From contig NC_042625.1 of NCBI RefSeq assembly GCF_901001135.1, positions 39,995,842-40,059,841 on the forward strand: 64,000 bases of DNA, given 5' to 3'. The notes beneath the pieces were generated by a model. The model did no database searches and was not told the DNA's origin. It saw nothing but the letters and a program-made list of their open reading frames with translations. The position numbers and the translations under genes were made by a program. Every line of letters starts with the position of its first letter. Position 1 is the first letter of the stretch. Positions 1 through 10,600 of the stretch are shown here, piece by piece. Source of the stretch: Rhinatrema bivittatum. Taxonomy: Eukaryota; Chordata; Amphibia; Gymnophiona; Rhinatrematidae.

Positions 1-378
1 GTGTCCTAGAGGCCGTGAGGAAATGGGGAGAACAGTTTTTAAAGTTTTTAAAGTATTTGCTGCTGGTGAAAGAATTTTGCCTGCTTCGTTTGGCCGTTTG
101 AATACTTCCTCCTTCTGTACGCGATTCCACAATGCGCACGCTTTCGGTGGTACTGGGGAGGGGGGCGAGGTTGGGTTGCGTTGATTTCACATTATTTGGT
201 TCCATGCGATTTTTTTTCTCCCCCCCCCCCCCCAGCAAAATTCTACCCGTTGAAAAGCCGGCGCCAGTGACCGCACCTACTCTGTCCCTGTGACTCTGAG
301 AATTGGTGCAAAGCCTGCCAACTGATAATGCGGGTGGTCTTTCTCCCAACGTGAATGGTTTGAACACTGTCCCCAGAC

Positions 379-740
379 AGGCTGATGCAATATCGCGCAT
401 TAAAAAAAAAAAATGTGCGTCCAGAGTGTAAGCAGGTTTTATGGATGCGTGCACATCCACCTCTCCCGAGCGCTCGATGCAATACACAAATGAACAGCCT
501 CGCTAAAAAGGGACGCCCAATGGATAAAATGTGCATTCCTAGGGCTCTGCATTGGGCACCCAGGAGAAGTGGCTGAGCCTCCACAACAGCCTGGCCAGAG
601 CTCCCCACCCCAGCAGGGCGGTTCCCGATTGGTCCTTGTCACTGACAAGTGTCGGTGAAAGGGCAGTCCCCTTTCAGGATAGCCTTCTGAAAGGGGATTG
701 GTCCTGTCACTGACATGTGACAGTGAATGAACCAATCGGC
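379..740. repeat. MITE-like element, GGC(Y)GATGCAATA family, with inverted repeats
   Basis: The left edge AGGCTGATGCAATATCGCGC matches the terminus of the fuller copy at 56551-57212, and both share an internal block around TTGGGCACCC. The right part contains nested inverted repeats: CCGATTGGT (625-633) pairs with ACCAATCGG (731-739), and CCCCTTTCAG pairs with CTGAAAGGGG (about 668-696). No coding capacity. The right boundary is uncertain, and the 625-739 palindrome may be a separate insertion. Confidence 0.5.
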
Positions 741-879
741 AGTAAGTGAAGCAGTGAATAAATTAAGTGCCCTGTGTGTGCAGGTTACCAAAACTGGTGC
801 TAAATTTATGAGTGTCCGTTTAATCCCGCAGCATCTTAGTTACTGGCACAATAGGTGTGGCCCTAAGCATGTATATTGT

Positions 880-2800
880 GAAAGATGAGACCTTCTTCCC
901 ACCCCTCGGAAACCATTCCCACTAAACTTCTTCTCGCCATTCCTAAAACCATTGCTACCTCACTTTCCAAAATTGTGAACTGCTCCCTTGAACAAGGTTT
1001 GGTCCCCAACTCCCTAAAACAAGCTATAGTCAAGCCCATCCTAAAAAAACCCTCTCTTGATCCCTCCAACCTATCTAACCTCCGTCTCATCTCTAACCTC
1101 CCCTTCCTCTCCAAAGTCCTTGAAAAACTAGTAAACTCCCGCCTCTCTGACCACCTTGAACAATCCAACATACTCCAACCAACACAATATGGTTTCCGAA
1201 AACATCTCAGTACGGAAACCCTTCTCCTCTCCCTAACAGATACCATTATCAAAGGAATGGACGCTGGTAACTCCTACCTCATTGCTATGCTAGATATTTC
1301 TGCCGCCTTTGATACCGTCAATCATAACATCCTTATCAACACCCTCATCAACATAGGAATCTCCGGTACTGCTCTTTTATGGATTAAGTCCTACCTCCAA
1401 AATCGTAGCTACACAGTCCTCACTGACAACTTTGTATCTTCACCTGTTAATCTCGACTGTGGTGTCCCCCAAGGATCCTCCCTCTCTTCAACCCTATTTA
1501 ACATTTATATGCTCCCTCTCACCAACCTCCTCTCCAACCTTGGTGTTACACACTTCATCTATGCAGATGACGTGCAAATCCTCATCCCCTTCACAAATTC
1601 CTTTCTCACCGCACTCCAAAATTGGGACACTATTCTTTCCTCTATCAACCAACTCCTCACTGATATGCACTTATCCCTCAATCCCCAAAAAACTGAACTC
1701 CTTCTCATCTCTTCTAAACACTCGTCAATACCCATACCCTCTACCCTCTCTTCTACCACTTTTCCCCCCAACTCACGAAACTTGGGTGTTATACTCGATA
1801 ACCCAACTCACCTTCAAACCCTACATCAAATCTATTCTCAGTAGCTGCTATTTCAAATTACAAACCCTCAAAAAACTCAAACCCCTTCTCTATTTCTCTG
1901 ATTTCCGTACTGTACTCCAATCTATAATTTTTTCAAAGATCGATTACTGCAACGCTCTCCTCCTTGGCCTCCCCGCTACCTACATCAAACCTTTACAACG
2001 CCTTCAGAATGCTACTGCACGCATCCTCACTAATGTAAATAAGAAAGATCACATCACTCCCACCCTCATTGATCTCCACTGGCTTCCCATTCACTCACGA
2101 ATTATTTACAAAACCCTAACTCTCATTCACACAAGTATTACCAATGAACATTACAACTGGCTAAACCCACCTTTCCTCCCTTGTACCTCCACAAGACCTA
2201 CACGTTCTTCACTCCGTGGAACCCTAATTTCTCCCTCCAAAAAATCCACTTGACTCATTTCCACAACCAACAGAGCCCTTTCCCTCGCAGGCCCCACCCT
2301 TTGGAACTCCATGCCTCTCGACCTACGCACCGAAACCTCCACACCTAAATTCAAAAAGAAACTTAAAACCTGGCTCTTCCTCCAAGCCTACCCCCTTTCA
2401 TCATCAATTACTAACCCTCGCCCTTCAGGATCCATTTCTAACACTTGCCCCCTCTAGCCCTCCTCTCCTCACTTTACTTTGTATATAAAGAATTTTATAT
2501 AACCATGTATATAACCTCTTTTCCATGGGTGTTGTACATAGGGTTATATAACCTGTATTTAACAAATATTTTCGCTAAACCCTATGCATAACCTTTCCCC
2601 TGTGTGTCATTGTGTTCCCCTTCCCTGCCCCCTCCTATGTCTCTCCCAGTTGAATCCCCCATTTCTAATTTATCTAGTTGTTGCTCTGTTACTGCTTTTT
2701 ACTGTTTATTGTTCTTTGTAAAGGCAATGCCTATATATACATTGGTTATAAGTTACATGTAAACCGACACGATGTGTAAACGGTTGTCGGTATATAAAAC
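880..2800 (+). mobile_element. L2-like LINE, 5'-truncated, reverse transcriptase and 3' tail
   Basis: A non-LTR retrotransposon of the L2/CR1 (Jockey) group. The reading frame from about 885 opens inside the RT domain and shows the expected blocks in order: an LDISAAFDTVNHN block, GVPQGS, and YADD (about 1558-1575). The frame breaks near 1795-1806, just after a GVILD block, and homology continues in another frame (through HWLP at about 2080) to a stop at 2251-2253. Beyond that stop the same frame keeps reading as RT C-terminus (LWNSMPLDLR, FKKKLKTWLF) to about 2457. The tail ends in a TATATAAAACC-type L2 terminus with no poly-A. Endonuclease and ORF1 are absent. Dead copy. Confidence 0.88.
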
Positions 2801-3019
2801 CATTTAAATATATATATATATTTTTTTTTAATGTCAAAACTTATTTTGCATGGTGCTGCTTTCTGTGGTTCTTCCTTAATATCATGAACCACAGAAAAGC
2901 AGTTTTTTTTTTTGTTTTTAAGTTGAGCCTTTGACGCGCGGGAAGATTTTATGCTTGCCCGAAGCGGGGGTAAGATTTGACGGCTTACAATGTGTGCCTT
3001 AGGCGCACAGGGATTTTTT

Positions 3020-3200
3020 TTTTGCATTGTGGGATAATAGCTAATAGCCTCCTCTATATGGAATTTACATGTGATGAGCGCAGTTAGCTACGCACGAGTT
3101 TGAATGCGCTGATCCCCTTAGTGTATCAGGGGTTAGGGACATGCGTCCCAGCGCTTGTTAACCTGAGCATTAGGCTCAGCGTGTGATATTGCATCAGCCC
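3020..3200 (-). repeat. MITE-like element, GATGCAATA family, inverted copy
   Basis: The right edge AATATTGCATCAGCCC (3185-3200) is the reverse complement of the GGCTGATGCAATATT terminus. Internal text (a TAATAGCTAATAG block and a GCGCTGATCCCCTTA block) corresponds to inverted text around 56620-56740 in the fuller copy. The left edge is not defined. Confidence 0.5.
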
Positions 3201-3229
3201 AAAAGTGACTTGCCTATGCTCTTATTAAG

Positions 3230-3460
3230 AATTCATTTATGAAGTTTTAGTTTTGATTTGATTTTTTGTTCTTTTCTTATTTTTATTTTAGTTTTTATTA
3301 AGTTTGTCTGGTTAGATGTCTTATATTTATTGCCTTTGCTTTTTGATGCTTATTGATTCTGTTATTTTAATAATGTATCTCATTGTGTGTGCTTACCTTG
3401 TGAACCACTGCGGGCTTCTGTAGCAGCAGCATATAAAATAAATAATGGGCGTCTTCAAGT
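3230..3460 (+). repeat. LINE-like 3' tail
   Basis: T-rich text followed by CCTTGTGAACCACTGCGGG and a terminal TATAAAATAAATAAT. It resembles the short AATAAA-rich 3' ends of L2/CR1-group LINEs seen elsewhere in the window. No coding remnant is visible, so the family is uncertain. Confidence 0.4.
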
Positions 3461-3786
3461 CATGGTCCAGGGCTGCTACTGAACTAGGCCACACCTTCTT
3501 TATCTGGCTCCACCTTCCACAGGGACTGCATGTGTTACTTATGCAGTCCTATTAGCCAGAAGGACTAGGGGCTTTGAGTAGTAAAGATTTTAGCCATGGG
3601 TGGGGAATCCATTTTGAATAAGGCCGTAATGAAGTATGCACCTAGCTCTCCCATTTGGCAGGGCATATGCAAATCCCTGAGCCAGGAGATAAATGTTAAT
3701 TGATTTTTTTTTTGAGTGTAACAGTTTGCTAAGAGTAAACCTTCCTCTTAACACTTCCCCCCCCCCCCCTTCTTTGTTCTGTGAAG

Positions 3787-3935
3787 GGATCACTTAGAAG
3801 ATGTTGGCCACAAATGTGTCCTGAAAGACGTTGCTAGCTTTGGAAGTCCAGCAGAAGCAGCTGATCTTATCTCTGAGGAGAAATTTGAGGTGGCATTGAC
3901 AATTCATCTTTACAAAGGGGGCAGACTTCTACTGG
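3787..3935 (+). CDS. GLT1D1: GLT1D1 coding exon, N-terminal part (glycosyltransferase domain)
   Basis: First visible exon of GLT1D1, a predicted soluble glycosyltransferase with a GT4-type (group 1) fold. The acceptor is a C/T tract ending in AG at 3785-3786; the donor is GTAATC at 3936. The first base completes a split codon, then 49 codons read without stop and one base is left over. The translation carries a DHLEDVGHKCVLKD block and an HLYKGGRLLLG block that I recognise from vertebrate GLT1D1 just downstream of the N-terminal MRLLFLA-type strand. That start region is not in the window. The Rossmann-like N-terminal domain begins here. Identification rests on remembered family sequence and on the fit of the next eight exons. 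Confidence 0.94.
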
Positions 3936-4739
3936 GTAATCTTTTTATTATTATTTTGCAAGCCCCACCGGAAAACCTTTAATTGATGCAATCTTAACAA
4001 AAAAAAAAAAATCATGTTGTTATAGTGAATAAAAACCACACAGGATGCAGTTATTCTGTTTGGCCGCTCCAACTGATCCTGGTAAAAGATGGAGAATGCT
4101 TTTCCATGGACTACTCGAGCCATTAGGGAGAGCTGTGTAAACGGAGTTAAAAAACCTCCAATGTGGTTTATAATTAAGTCACTTTGTTACTGCAAGATAA
4201 AGCACTTATGCTAATATTAAATGCATCCAAGAAATATGCTCCTTTTGAAAGGGCCAAAATAGCCTGAGCAAGGCACGGAACAAACAGAGGAAGCAGACAA
4301 GAGGTTGTTAGCTTTCCTGCTGCAACGTGAAGAATGCGTTTGGAAGACGAAGTACCCTGATGGGCGCCAGCCGTGCTGGTTACACTGCAGCGGATATTCT
4401 GTGGCAGGTATAAAAGCCGTACGTAATAACCATGGAGCTGGAACGTAAGGGTGGTGGCCTGATGGATTGTTTCTTGCCTTTTTAAGCACTGACCTTTCAC
4501 GCTTGCAAAAAAAAAAAAAAAAATTAAAACAGTTCCCGCAAGAAGCCGCATCCCATCACTATTAATTATGCTCTTCTAGTCAGCATTTGTCATTAAATTT
4601 ACTATTTTTTTTTTTCACATGACTTAAAAGTGCTAATGGGCTGGTTCAATCCATCTGTCCCATGGCACGACAACCTCCGCGAAGATTCACCGATCAGGTG
4701 CATTTTAATTTCTAACATAATTATTAGGCACCAGCATTT

Positions 4740-4925
4740 TTTGTTTTGGTTAAAAAATAAATAAATAAACTTATTCTCATTTTATTTGTTTATATTGATC
4801 AATTTTTCTTCTATTTTTTTGTTTTTATAACTTTTATACTAATATTTTATTTTACACTTTTTTGTAAACTGTTTTGGTCAATTCACTTGTAAAGGCGGTA
4901 AATAAACATTTTTAAATAAATATAG
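4740..4925 (+). repeat. L2-like LINE 3' tail
   Basis: T-rich leader, then TTTTGTAAACTGTTTTGG and GTAAAGGCGGTAAATAAACA followed by a degenerate AAATAAATA end. This is the same layout as the tails at 2740-2800, 49690-49772 and 62850-62930. Confidence 0.55.
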
Positions 4926-6084
4926 CATGAGTTTGCCACCTACCCTGTCAAAACTGGCCTTGATCTAATAAAGATGAGGTCCTTTCCAATAAAATCAAAT
5001 GGTAAAAGTGATAAAATCTATGGCCAAGCATGGCTTTCACCTCTTTCCTTCGTAAGACTTGACTTGGTTAGTATTGATATTGGCTTGCAGCTCCCTTGGG
5101 AGCAAGGTACAGGTGCTTTGCTCTCTGAAACCCTCCAGCAAGGTGTTGCAGAAAGAAATGCAGGGCTCCCTGGCAGCTTCCGCAGCCCTTGCCAGCCTCA
5201 GGATGAGGAGTAATATAGAGAGTACGGGAGGACTGGCATGATAGGTGGGGGAGGGGGAAACGGGAATGTATAGGCAAGCAGGCTAGACTTCTATTTGTTG
5301 GTTATCCTACATTTATTTTGTACCCAGATTTAATCTTAATGTTTAGTATCTTCTTTTAGATTTTAATAATTCATAATATTGGAGTTTTATGTTTTAGATT
5401 CATAATCATTGTTTTGGTGTTTGATTTCTGTTTGTTAGTTGTTGAGTTTTTGATGAGATATAAAGTGTGAAGTCAGAGTTCAGAAGGGTTAAATCTGAAG
5501 CTAGTCGAACAAGTTTTGAATTTGCCACTTTTCCCAGCGATTACGTTGTAAGCGGGTAAGTTATTAGCCGGATAAAAAGGTGGTGCGGAATGTTCTGGGG
5601 ACAGGGCTTTAGTTTATCCGCTAACCGGTTAAACAGGGCTTGTAAGCCTCTACTCCCTCCCAATTTAGGCTTGGGGGTTTTGTGGGATTCCTCGGTGGGT
5701 TAGGATTTGGGATTTGGGGGGGGGGGGGGACAGGATTAGGAGTGAGGTCTAGGGCAGAAGGCTTTTGTCTAATGTAGGAGGGGAGGGGGTCCCAACCTGC
5801 CATGTTTTCATATATTTTTTGGCTGGGAAGGAGGGGAGATTCCACAGGGGACAGTCATACCCCCTCCCCCATGTTATTTTCTAAACATGATGGCAGGGAG
5901 GGGAATCCTGTGGGGTCCCCTGCATTGACTACAGTGCACAATGTTGAGGAAACCAGTGAGCAGCAAAGCTATCCAGGTAACTTTAGTGGAGTATATGCAG
6001 CAGAAAATCACAGAACGTCGATTGAATATCAGGTTAAAGTTATTCGAGCAACCTTCCCCAGATAACTTTTCCATGTCGTTTGAC

Positions 6085-6180
6085 ACATTCTAAACAATGT
6101 TTTACATTGCAATATCTGCCTTGAGCATGCTTTGCATGGTAAAGCCGGGGTATAAATCAAATATATAAATAGAAAAGGAC
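6085..6180 (+). repeat. LINE-like 3' tail
   Basis: Short segment ending in GGGGTATAAATCAAATATATAAATA, with a preceding CTGCCTTGAGCATGC-type pairing region. Resembles the hairpin-plus-short-repeat terminus of L2-group LINEs. Confidence 0.4.
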
Positions 6181-8003
6181 CCCGTACTAATTCAGTTATG
6201 GGAGCTGCTGTTCTAGGCATCAGAGTCCCTGCAAGTCTATGCAAAGTTCAACCCCATGTAGCCCTGGGCTGTTTTAGATGCTTCCCTGTAGGAACAGGTC
6301 TGGTATTGCCCATGTTTTTCCAAAGACAAACTTGTCTGTGATTAAAGGCCCATAATTAACTGTTGTCGGTTTGCTGTTAGTTTAATGAGCTATAAAACTG
6401 ACCATTTAATTCTGGCATTGGCTACATTGCTCTTACCTTGCCATTTTTCATTCCTCCTCCTCTCATATGAGAGGAGGGCAGATCTGAGGAACGATGGGTT
6501 GTGATTTCATCAGTAACTAGATAGTATTTCATGAGGATGGGGTACTCAGCAAATGTGGGCTGCCTCTCACTTTAGGTCTGATAGAAATGAAGCTGCATAA
6601 GGCAAAAATAGGGACTGGGCCCATTAACACATGCCTAACGGTATTTAGGACTTAATTTATTAAGGTTTTGCTCTTGACCCTTTTCTAGGGGAACAAAGGA
6701 GTTAAACCTGTTACTTTTGTTGCCTTTGTTTTTCTAAATGCCAGCTCTGGCAATTGACTCCTCATTATCTAATTCTGGTTAAGTCTTGAGCAGGACCTGG
6801 GGCAGTGATGGAAGTACAGGGCTCTTTATAGGCTCCTCTGCCATGCTTCCTCCGCAGCTGAGCTCACGGATGGCCCTCGGCAGTCTCACCTGCTTTGGAA
6901 AAGAGCAGACCTAGGAGGTTAGAGGTGAAGGGTCCTATGCCTCCCGTCCCAGCTCCCTACTCCTGCTGCCGGCCCACACCACAGCTCCCATCCGTAGGTC
7001 CGTGAGGGGGTGCGACTGCCACGGGGGGGGGGGGGGGGTCTCCTTGTGCGCTCGCACCTGCCAAAAGACGGCCCTGAAGCCACCTGCAAAGCTGCTGCCG
7101 GCTCGTGGCAGACACATTATCAAAGCTTTCTCTCGGATTCAAATTAAACACGGCCATATGTTTCACATCTCCGAGACTAATGTGCTGCTTGTTCCACAAA
7201 GACTGCAAACAGTTTTGTACCGTTGATGTTGTCATGCTCTGGGTAATCTGCAGTGCTGCTAGCTGGGCTCCAGGAATAAGCAGCAGATTTTCCCATGGTT
7301 TTAATATAAACGCAGTGAGCTGCCTTGCACAGGAAATGAGGGAAACAAATGCCATGTATTCATTGTACAAAACGATGCCGTGCTGCTTCCTTCGTTGCAA
7401 TGACCGAGCAAACTCGACTCAGGTGCTAGGACATAGAGGCACGGTTTTGCATTTCTTGGCAAAAAGCTCCTGGAGATGAGCCCTTCTCTTACCAAACAGG
7501 TCCCTTTTTCATTTTGTGTGGTGAAGTCACCAAGAGCAATGAGTATTTGAACCCATTAAACGCTACCAATTCATCATGACTTATTCATCAATAAAGAAAA
7601 GGATGGGAACTAAAGAGCTCGTCTGTCTCTCAAATCCATGGCTATTTATTATAAGGATGGCATCCCCAGGCCCTTCTGTGCCCACTATAGTAGAGTTAGA
7701 GGTTATGAACAGCTCCAGATGGAGAACATACTAGGGTTTTGTTCTGTTTTTTTTTTAACATTTGCGAACATGTTAAAATGCTATTAAATTCTTGTCCGTA
7801 TCTGCCATCCCTTGTATTTGGTGTCCCGGCTACAGGCCCATGCATCCTTGCTCTGTCATGTAAAAATACAAAAATGAAAGCATGAGGCGAGTGAGTATTT
7901 ATTTCAGACCCTTAGTACCACACAGGGCAGCTGAAGAGTAAATAAAAGGCCAGAACAAAGCTTAGTGAAAAGGGATCTGATTTTTTTTTTTTTTGTAACA
8001 CAG

Positions 8004-8109
8004 GTCACAGAATTCCCTTTGGAGTTATCTTTGGTGGGACGGATATAAACGAAGACGTCAAGAACGAAGAGAAGCTGAGAGTGATGGGGGCAGTGGTGGA
8101 AGCAGCCAG
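8004..8109 (+). CDS. GLT1D1: GLT1D1 coding exon with GGTDIN motif
   Basis: The acceptor is a T-rich tract ending ACACAG at 8003; the donor is GTAACT at 8110. Two bases complete the Gly codon split from the exon at 3787-3935, then 34 codons are open and two bases carry over. The translation reads HRIPFGVIFGGTDINED and ends in EAA plus a split Arg. GVIFGGTD is a strongly conserved GLT1D1 block in the N-terminal Rossmann half, where the donor-cleft loop of GT4 enzymes lies. Length, phase and motif all agree with the family. Confidence 0.96.
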
Positions 8110-8569
8110 GTAACTTTCGCAGCACGATTGATAATGAATGGTCATTGTTCAACTGGGTGCCTGAGTCATACAAACGATTGTGGTCGCGGGATGAAAATGC
8201 ACAATATTAGCAAGGGGAAGAAAGTCTGCAACAGAAATCCCCTGCCTCTTTAAGGGCAGTGACTGTATAATTAAAAAGGTAATTGCTTTAGTATTAGATA
8301 TACTTTCAAGTAGATATTGCATGGGTTTCCAGATTTTGCGGCTTGTCTGTACTCGGTGAGTTGCTGCTGTTCTAGGTGGCTGGTGGTGCATGATTCACTC
8401 TCATTTTTAGAGTCTGTTTGTAAATGAAACCCGCTCCGCGCTGACTAGGTCTCTTGGATACGTCTCCAGATCGTGGTTTTCACCCTGCCACCTGCTCTGT
8501 GCATTCATTCCTAAGAATCACGCTCATGTACCACTAAACCTAAAAGAAAATACACAGGAGACAAAATGT

Positions 8570-9180
8570 AATTTTAGTTTAGTTTATTGGTTTTTCTATA
8601 CCATCACATCGGCAAGGCCTTCACAACGGTTTACAATCTGTTAAAAAAAGGAAAATACATTAGTTTGATAAAAGTAATAACAGCTAAAGTTAATAAAAAG
8701 CAGAGTACAGAAAATATATAAATTAGCTGTTAAGATAAAGTAATAAAACTAAAAACATAGAGCATAAAAGCATAATACATTGTTTCCAAAAAATAAATAT
8801 TAAGAACTACTAAAACATTTATATTCAAATATTATTTCCTAAAATATAACTTGAAAAGTTAAGCCCATGTGAATTCTAATGTTGGTGCTCTGTGTATCTA
8901 ATGTTCGTGCTCTGTAATTGCGCATTTAAACAACCATGTTTTTAATTCTGCCTTGAATTTTTTTTTTGTCTGCTTGTAATCTCAAATGGGTTGGTAAAGA
9001 ATTCCACACTTTTGTTCCTGCTATTGATATTACACGCTCCCTTACTTGGCTCAGCTTTGCAGATTTGAACTGTCAAAAGTCCTTTATTGGAAGATCTCAA
9101 GTTTCTCTGTGGAATATGCAGATGTATAGATGCGTTCAGCCATTCGGTTCTTTCACCATAAATAATATTATGTAAACCAT
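8570..9180 (-). mobile_element. L2-like LINE relic (RT C-terminus and tail)
   Basis: Read on the minus strand, 9180 to 8940 keeps a recognisable RT C-terminal block. It includes a VWNSLPTHLR-like segment and a KTWLFK end in one frame, with frameshifts around it. The tail then runs through AACGGTTTACAATCTG-type text to a TATAGAAAAACCAATAAA end at about 8585. Heavily decayed and non-functional. Confidence 0.6.
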
Positions 9181-9467
9181 CTTTGCAAATCTTACAGGAA
9201 GTGTATGTATATGTGTGTATGCGTGTATTTATACACTCACATATACATATATACACTCTCATACATGTATAAATATTTTAAATTTCAGTTTCCATTTTAG
9301 ACTACATGTGAGAACATGCTATATATTATCCCTGTACTTTTAGTAGAACGAAGGCGAGTGGCATTTCCTATCATAGTGCTCGCTCTCCCAGTGTGGATGA
9401 TGTATGTACTGGGTGAGGTCCCAGGGCTTTGGGAGGTGCAGCATATATGAAGGTAGAACGCCCTGAG

Positions 9468-9985
9468 AGGTAGATTTTAAAAGCCCTGCTCGCACCAATA
9501 TCATGAGCTGCGTGCACAAGTCAAGTCTCGTGCACCAAATTTTAAAAGCTGCCCAGACGTGCGCACATCTCCCTTCATTTCAAAAAGTGGTGTGAACGTT
9601 TGCGGTGTGCCCAAGAGCCGTGCGTGTAAATACTTACGCGCCCCAGCACGCACCCAGGTCCACTGCCGCGTAAATTTTACTTCTGCTATGGAGGAGGTGT
9701 AAGTTGTAAAATAAATAAATAAATTAAAAAAAAAAACCCCAGCCATTTTGGAGGGGCTTAAACGGTCTGGGGTAACTGGGGGGGCGTGCAGGCTATTAAA
9801 CCAGGGGAGTTTGGAGGACCTAGCTCAACACTGGGCAAACTGGAGGATAAACTGCTGAAACATGTCATGGTGTGCAGGCACGCTGGTTTTAAAATACCCT
9901 GATGTGCGCACCCACTTAAAATTTAGGTGCATGTATGCGCGTCCTCAGGCTATTTTAAAACATGCATACGTATGTGTGATCCACT
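9468..9985. mobile_element. GC-rich foldback element (diverged copy)
   Basis: Edges AGATTTTAAAAGCCCTGCTCGC (about 9473) and TATTTTAAAACATGCATACG (about 9950) are inverted relative to each other, with CpG-rich GTGCGC/GCGCGT words inside both ends. This is the layout shared with 25951-26470, 28690-29150 and 57421-58012. No coding capacity. The central hairpin of the other copies is not obvious here. Confidence 0.6.
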
Positions 9986-10532
9986 GTGAGCAATTTTTAT
10001 TGAATATAGCAGAATATAATTTTTTAATAAATAATAGGCTTCTGCTCACTCTCTTTTAATGTACACAGAGTAATATCACACCCCATTGACTTCTGCTAAG
10101 TAGTATAGTAATCAGCCCATGCAGAATGCAAGTGGCAAATTAATATTTGCTCTTGTACACAGAGCCTCAGTGGATCATACATTAGCAAAGCTGCCAGAAT
10201 TTTCCTCAAAATATTTAGTTACGTTTTCTATATGATCTGAAAGAAAAAATAACTTTTTTTAGGATAATTTTTTCATTAGTTTATTCTGTTGCATTTATGT
10301 GCTGCTTGTAATGGGGAGACCCTAACTTGGGTTTATGATAATGGCGCACAGCCTCACTGAGTTGCTCCAGCTCGTAAGAGGGGGGTGGTGGGGAAGAACG
10401 ACTACATAAGAGAGGGCTCCCCATGAAACTTCCATATACATAGCGTCCTGGGAATGAAATGAATCCTGGGCAGAAATCTAAGGGTTCTTTGAATTTATTT
10501 GAACACAGAGAGCACAAGCAGTGCCGCTTTCT

Positions 10533-10600
10533 TAGCATTCAGACAGGTTAATCCACACCAGTGGGTTATGCACCTCTGCCAGCAGATGGAGACTGAGCAA
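10533..10600 (+). repeat. DIRS 5' terminal inverted repeat
   Basis: Begins TAGCATTCAGACAGG. Bases 10533-10565 are exactly complementary to 15682-15714, and about 10541-10600 pair imperfectly with the element's right end near 16045-16105 (shared GTGGGTTATGCACCTCT). Confidence 0.88.

Larger units (their letters stand above)
1..3786 (+). other. GLT1D1: GLT1D1 intron upstream of first visible exon
   Basis: No cellular exon is recognisable here, so the first GLT1D1 coding exon (start codon and about 20 residues) must lie before the window. Bases 1-375 hold no element I can name, apart from a poly-C run near 222-233. Then come a short inverted-repeat element (379-740), an L2-like LINE (880-2800), T-rich sequence, a second inverted-repeat element end (3020-3200) and an A+T-rich LINE-like 3' end (3230-3460). 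A poly-C run (about 3758-3769) serves as part of the pyrimidine tract before the exon at 3787. Confidence 0.7.
3936..8003 (+). other. GLT1D1: GLT1D1 intron
   Basis: 4.07 kb with no exon signal. Identifiable content is an L2-like 3' tail (4740-4925), a GC-poor stretch of unknown origin (5280-5480), a possible short element with CCGGATA/TATCCGC words (5480-6060) followed by a LINE-like tail (6085-6175), and poly-G at 5709-5719 and 7022-7037. The block at 7120-7480 has relaxed, gene-like composition but no splice-compatible family match. I see nothing nameable at 6180-7000 or 7480-7980. Confidence 0.6.

Noticed and set aside
7105..7479. 124-residue plus-strand frame and its antisense neighbours
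   Set aside because: No splice-compatible family match, no conserved motif, and no phase fit with the GLT1D1 exons on either side.
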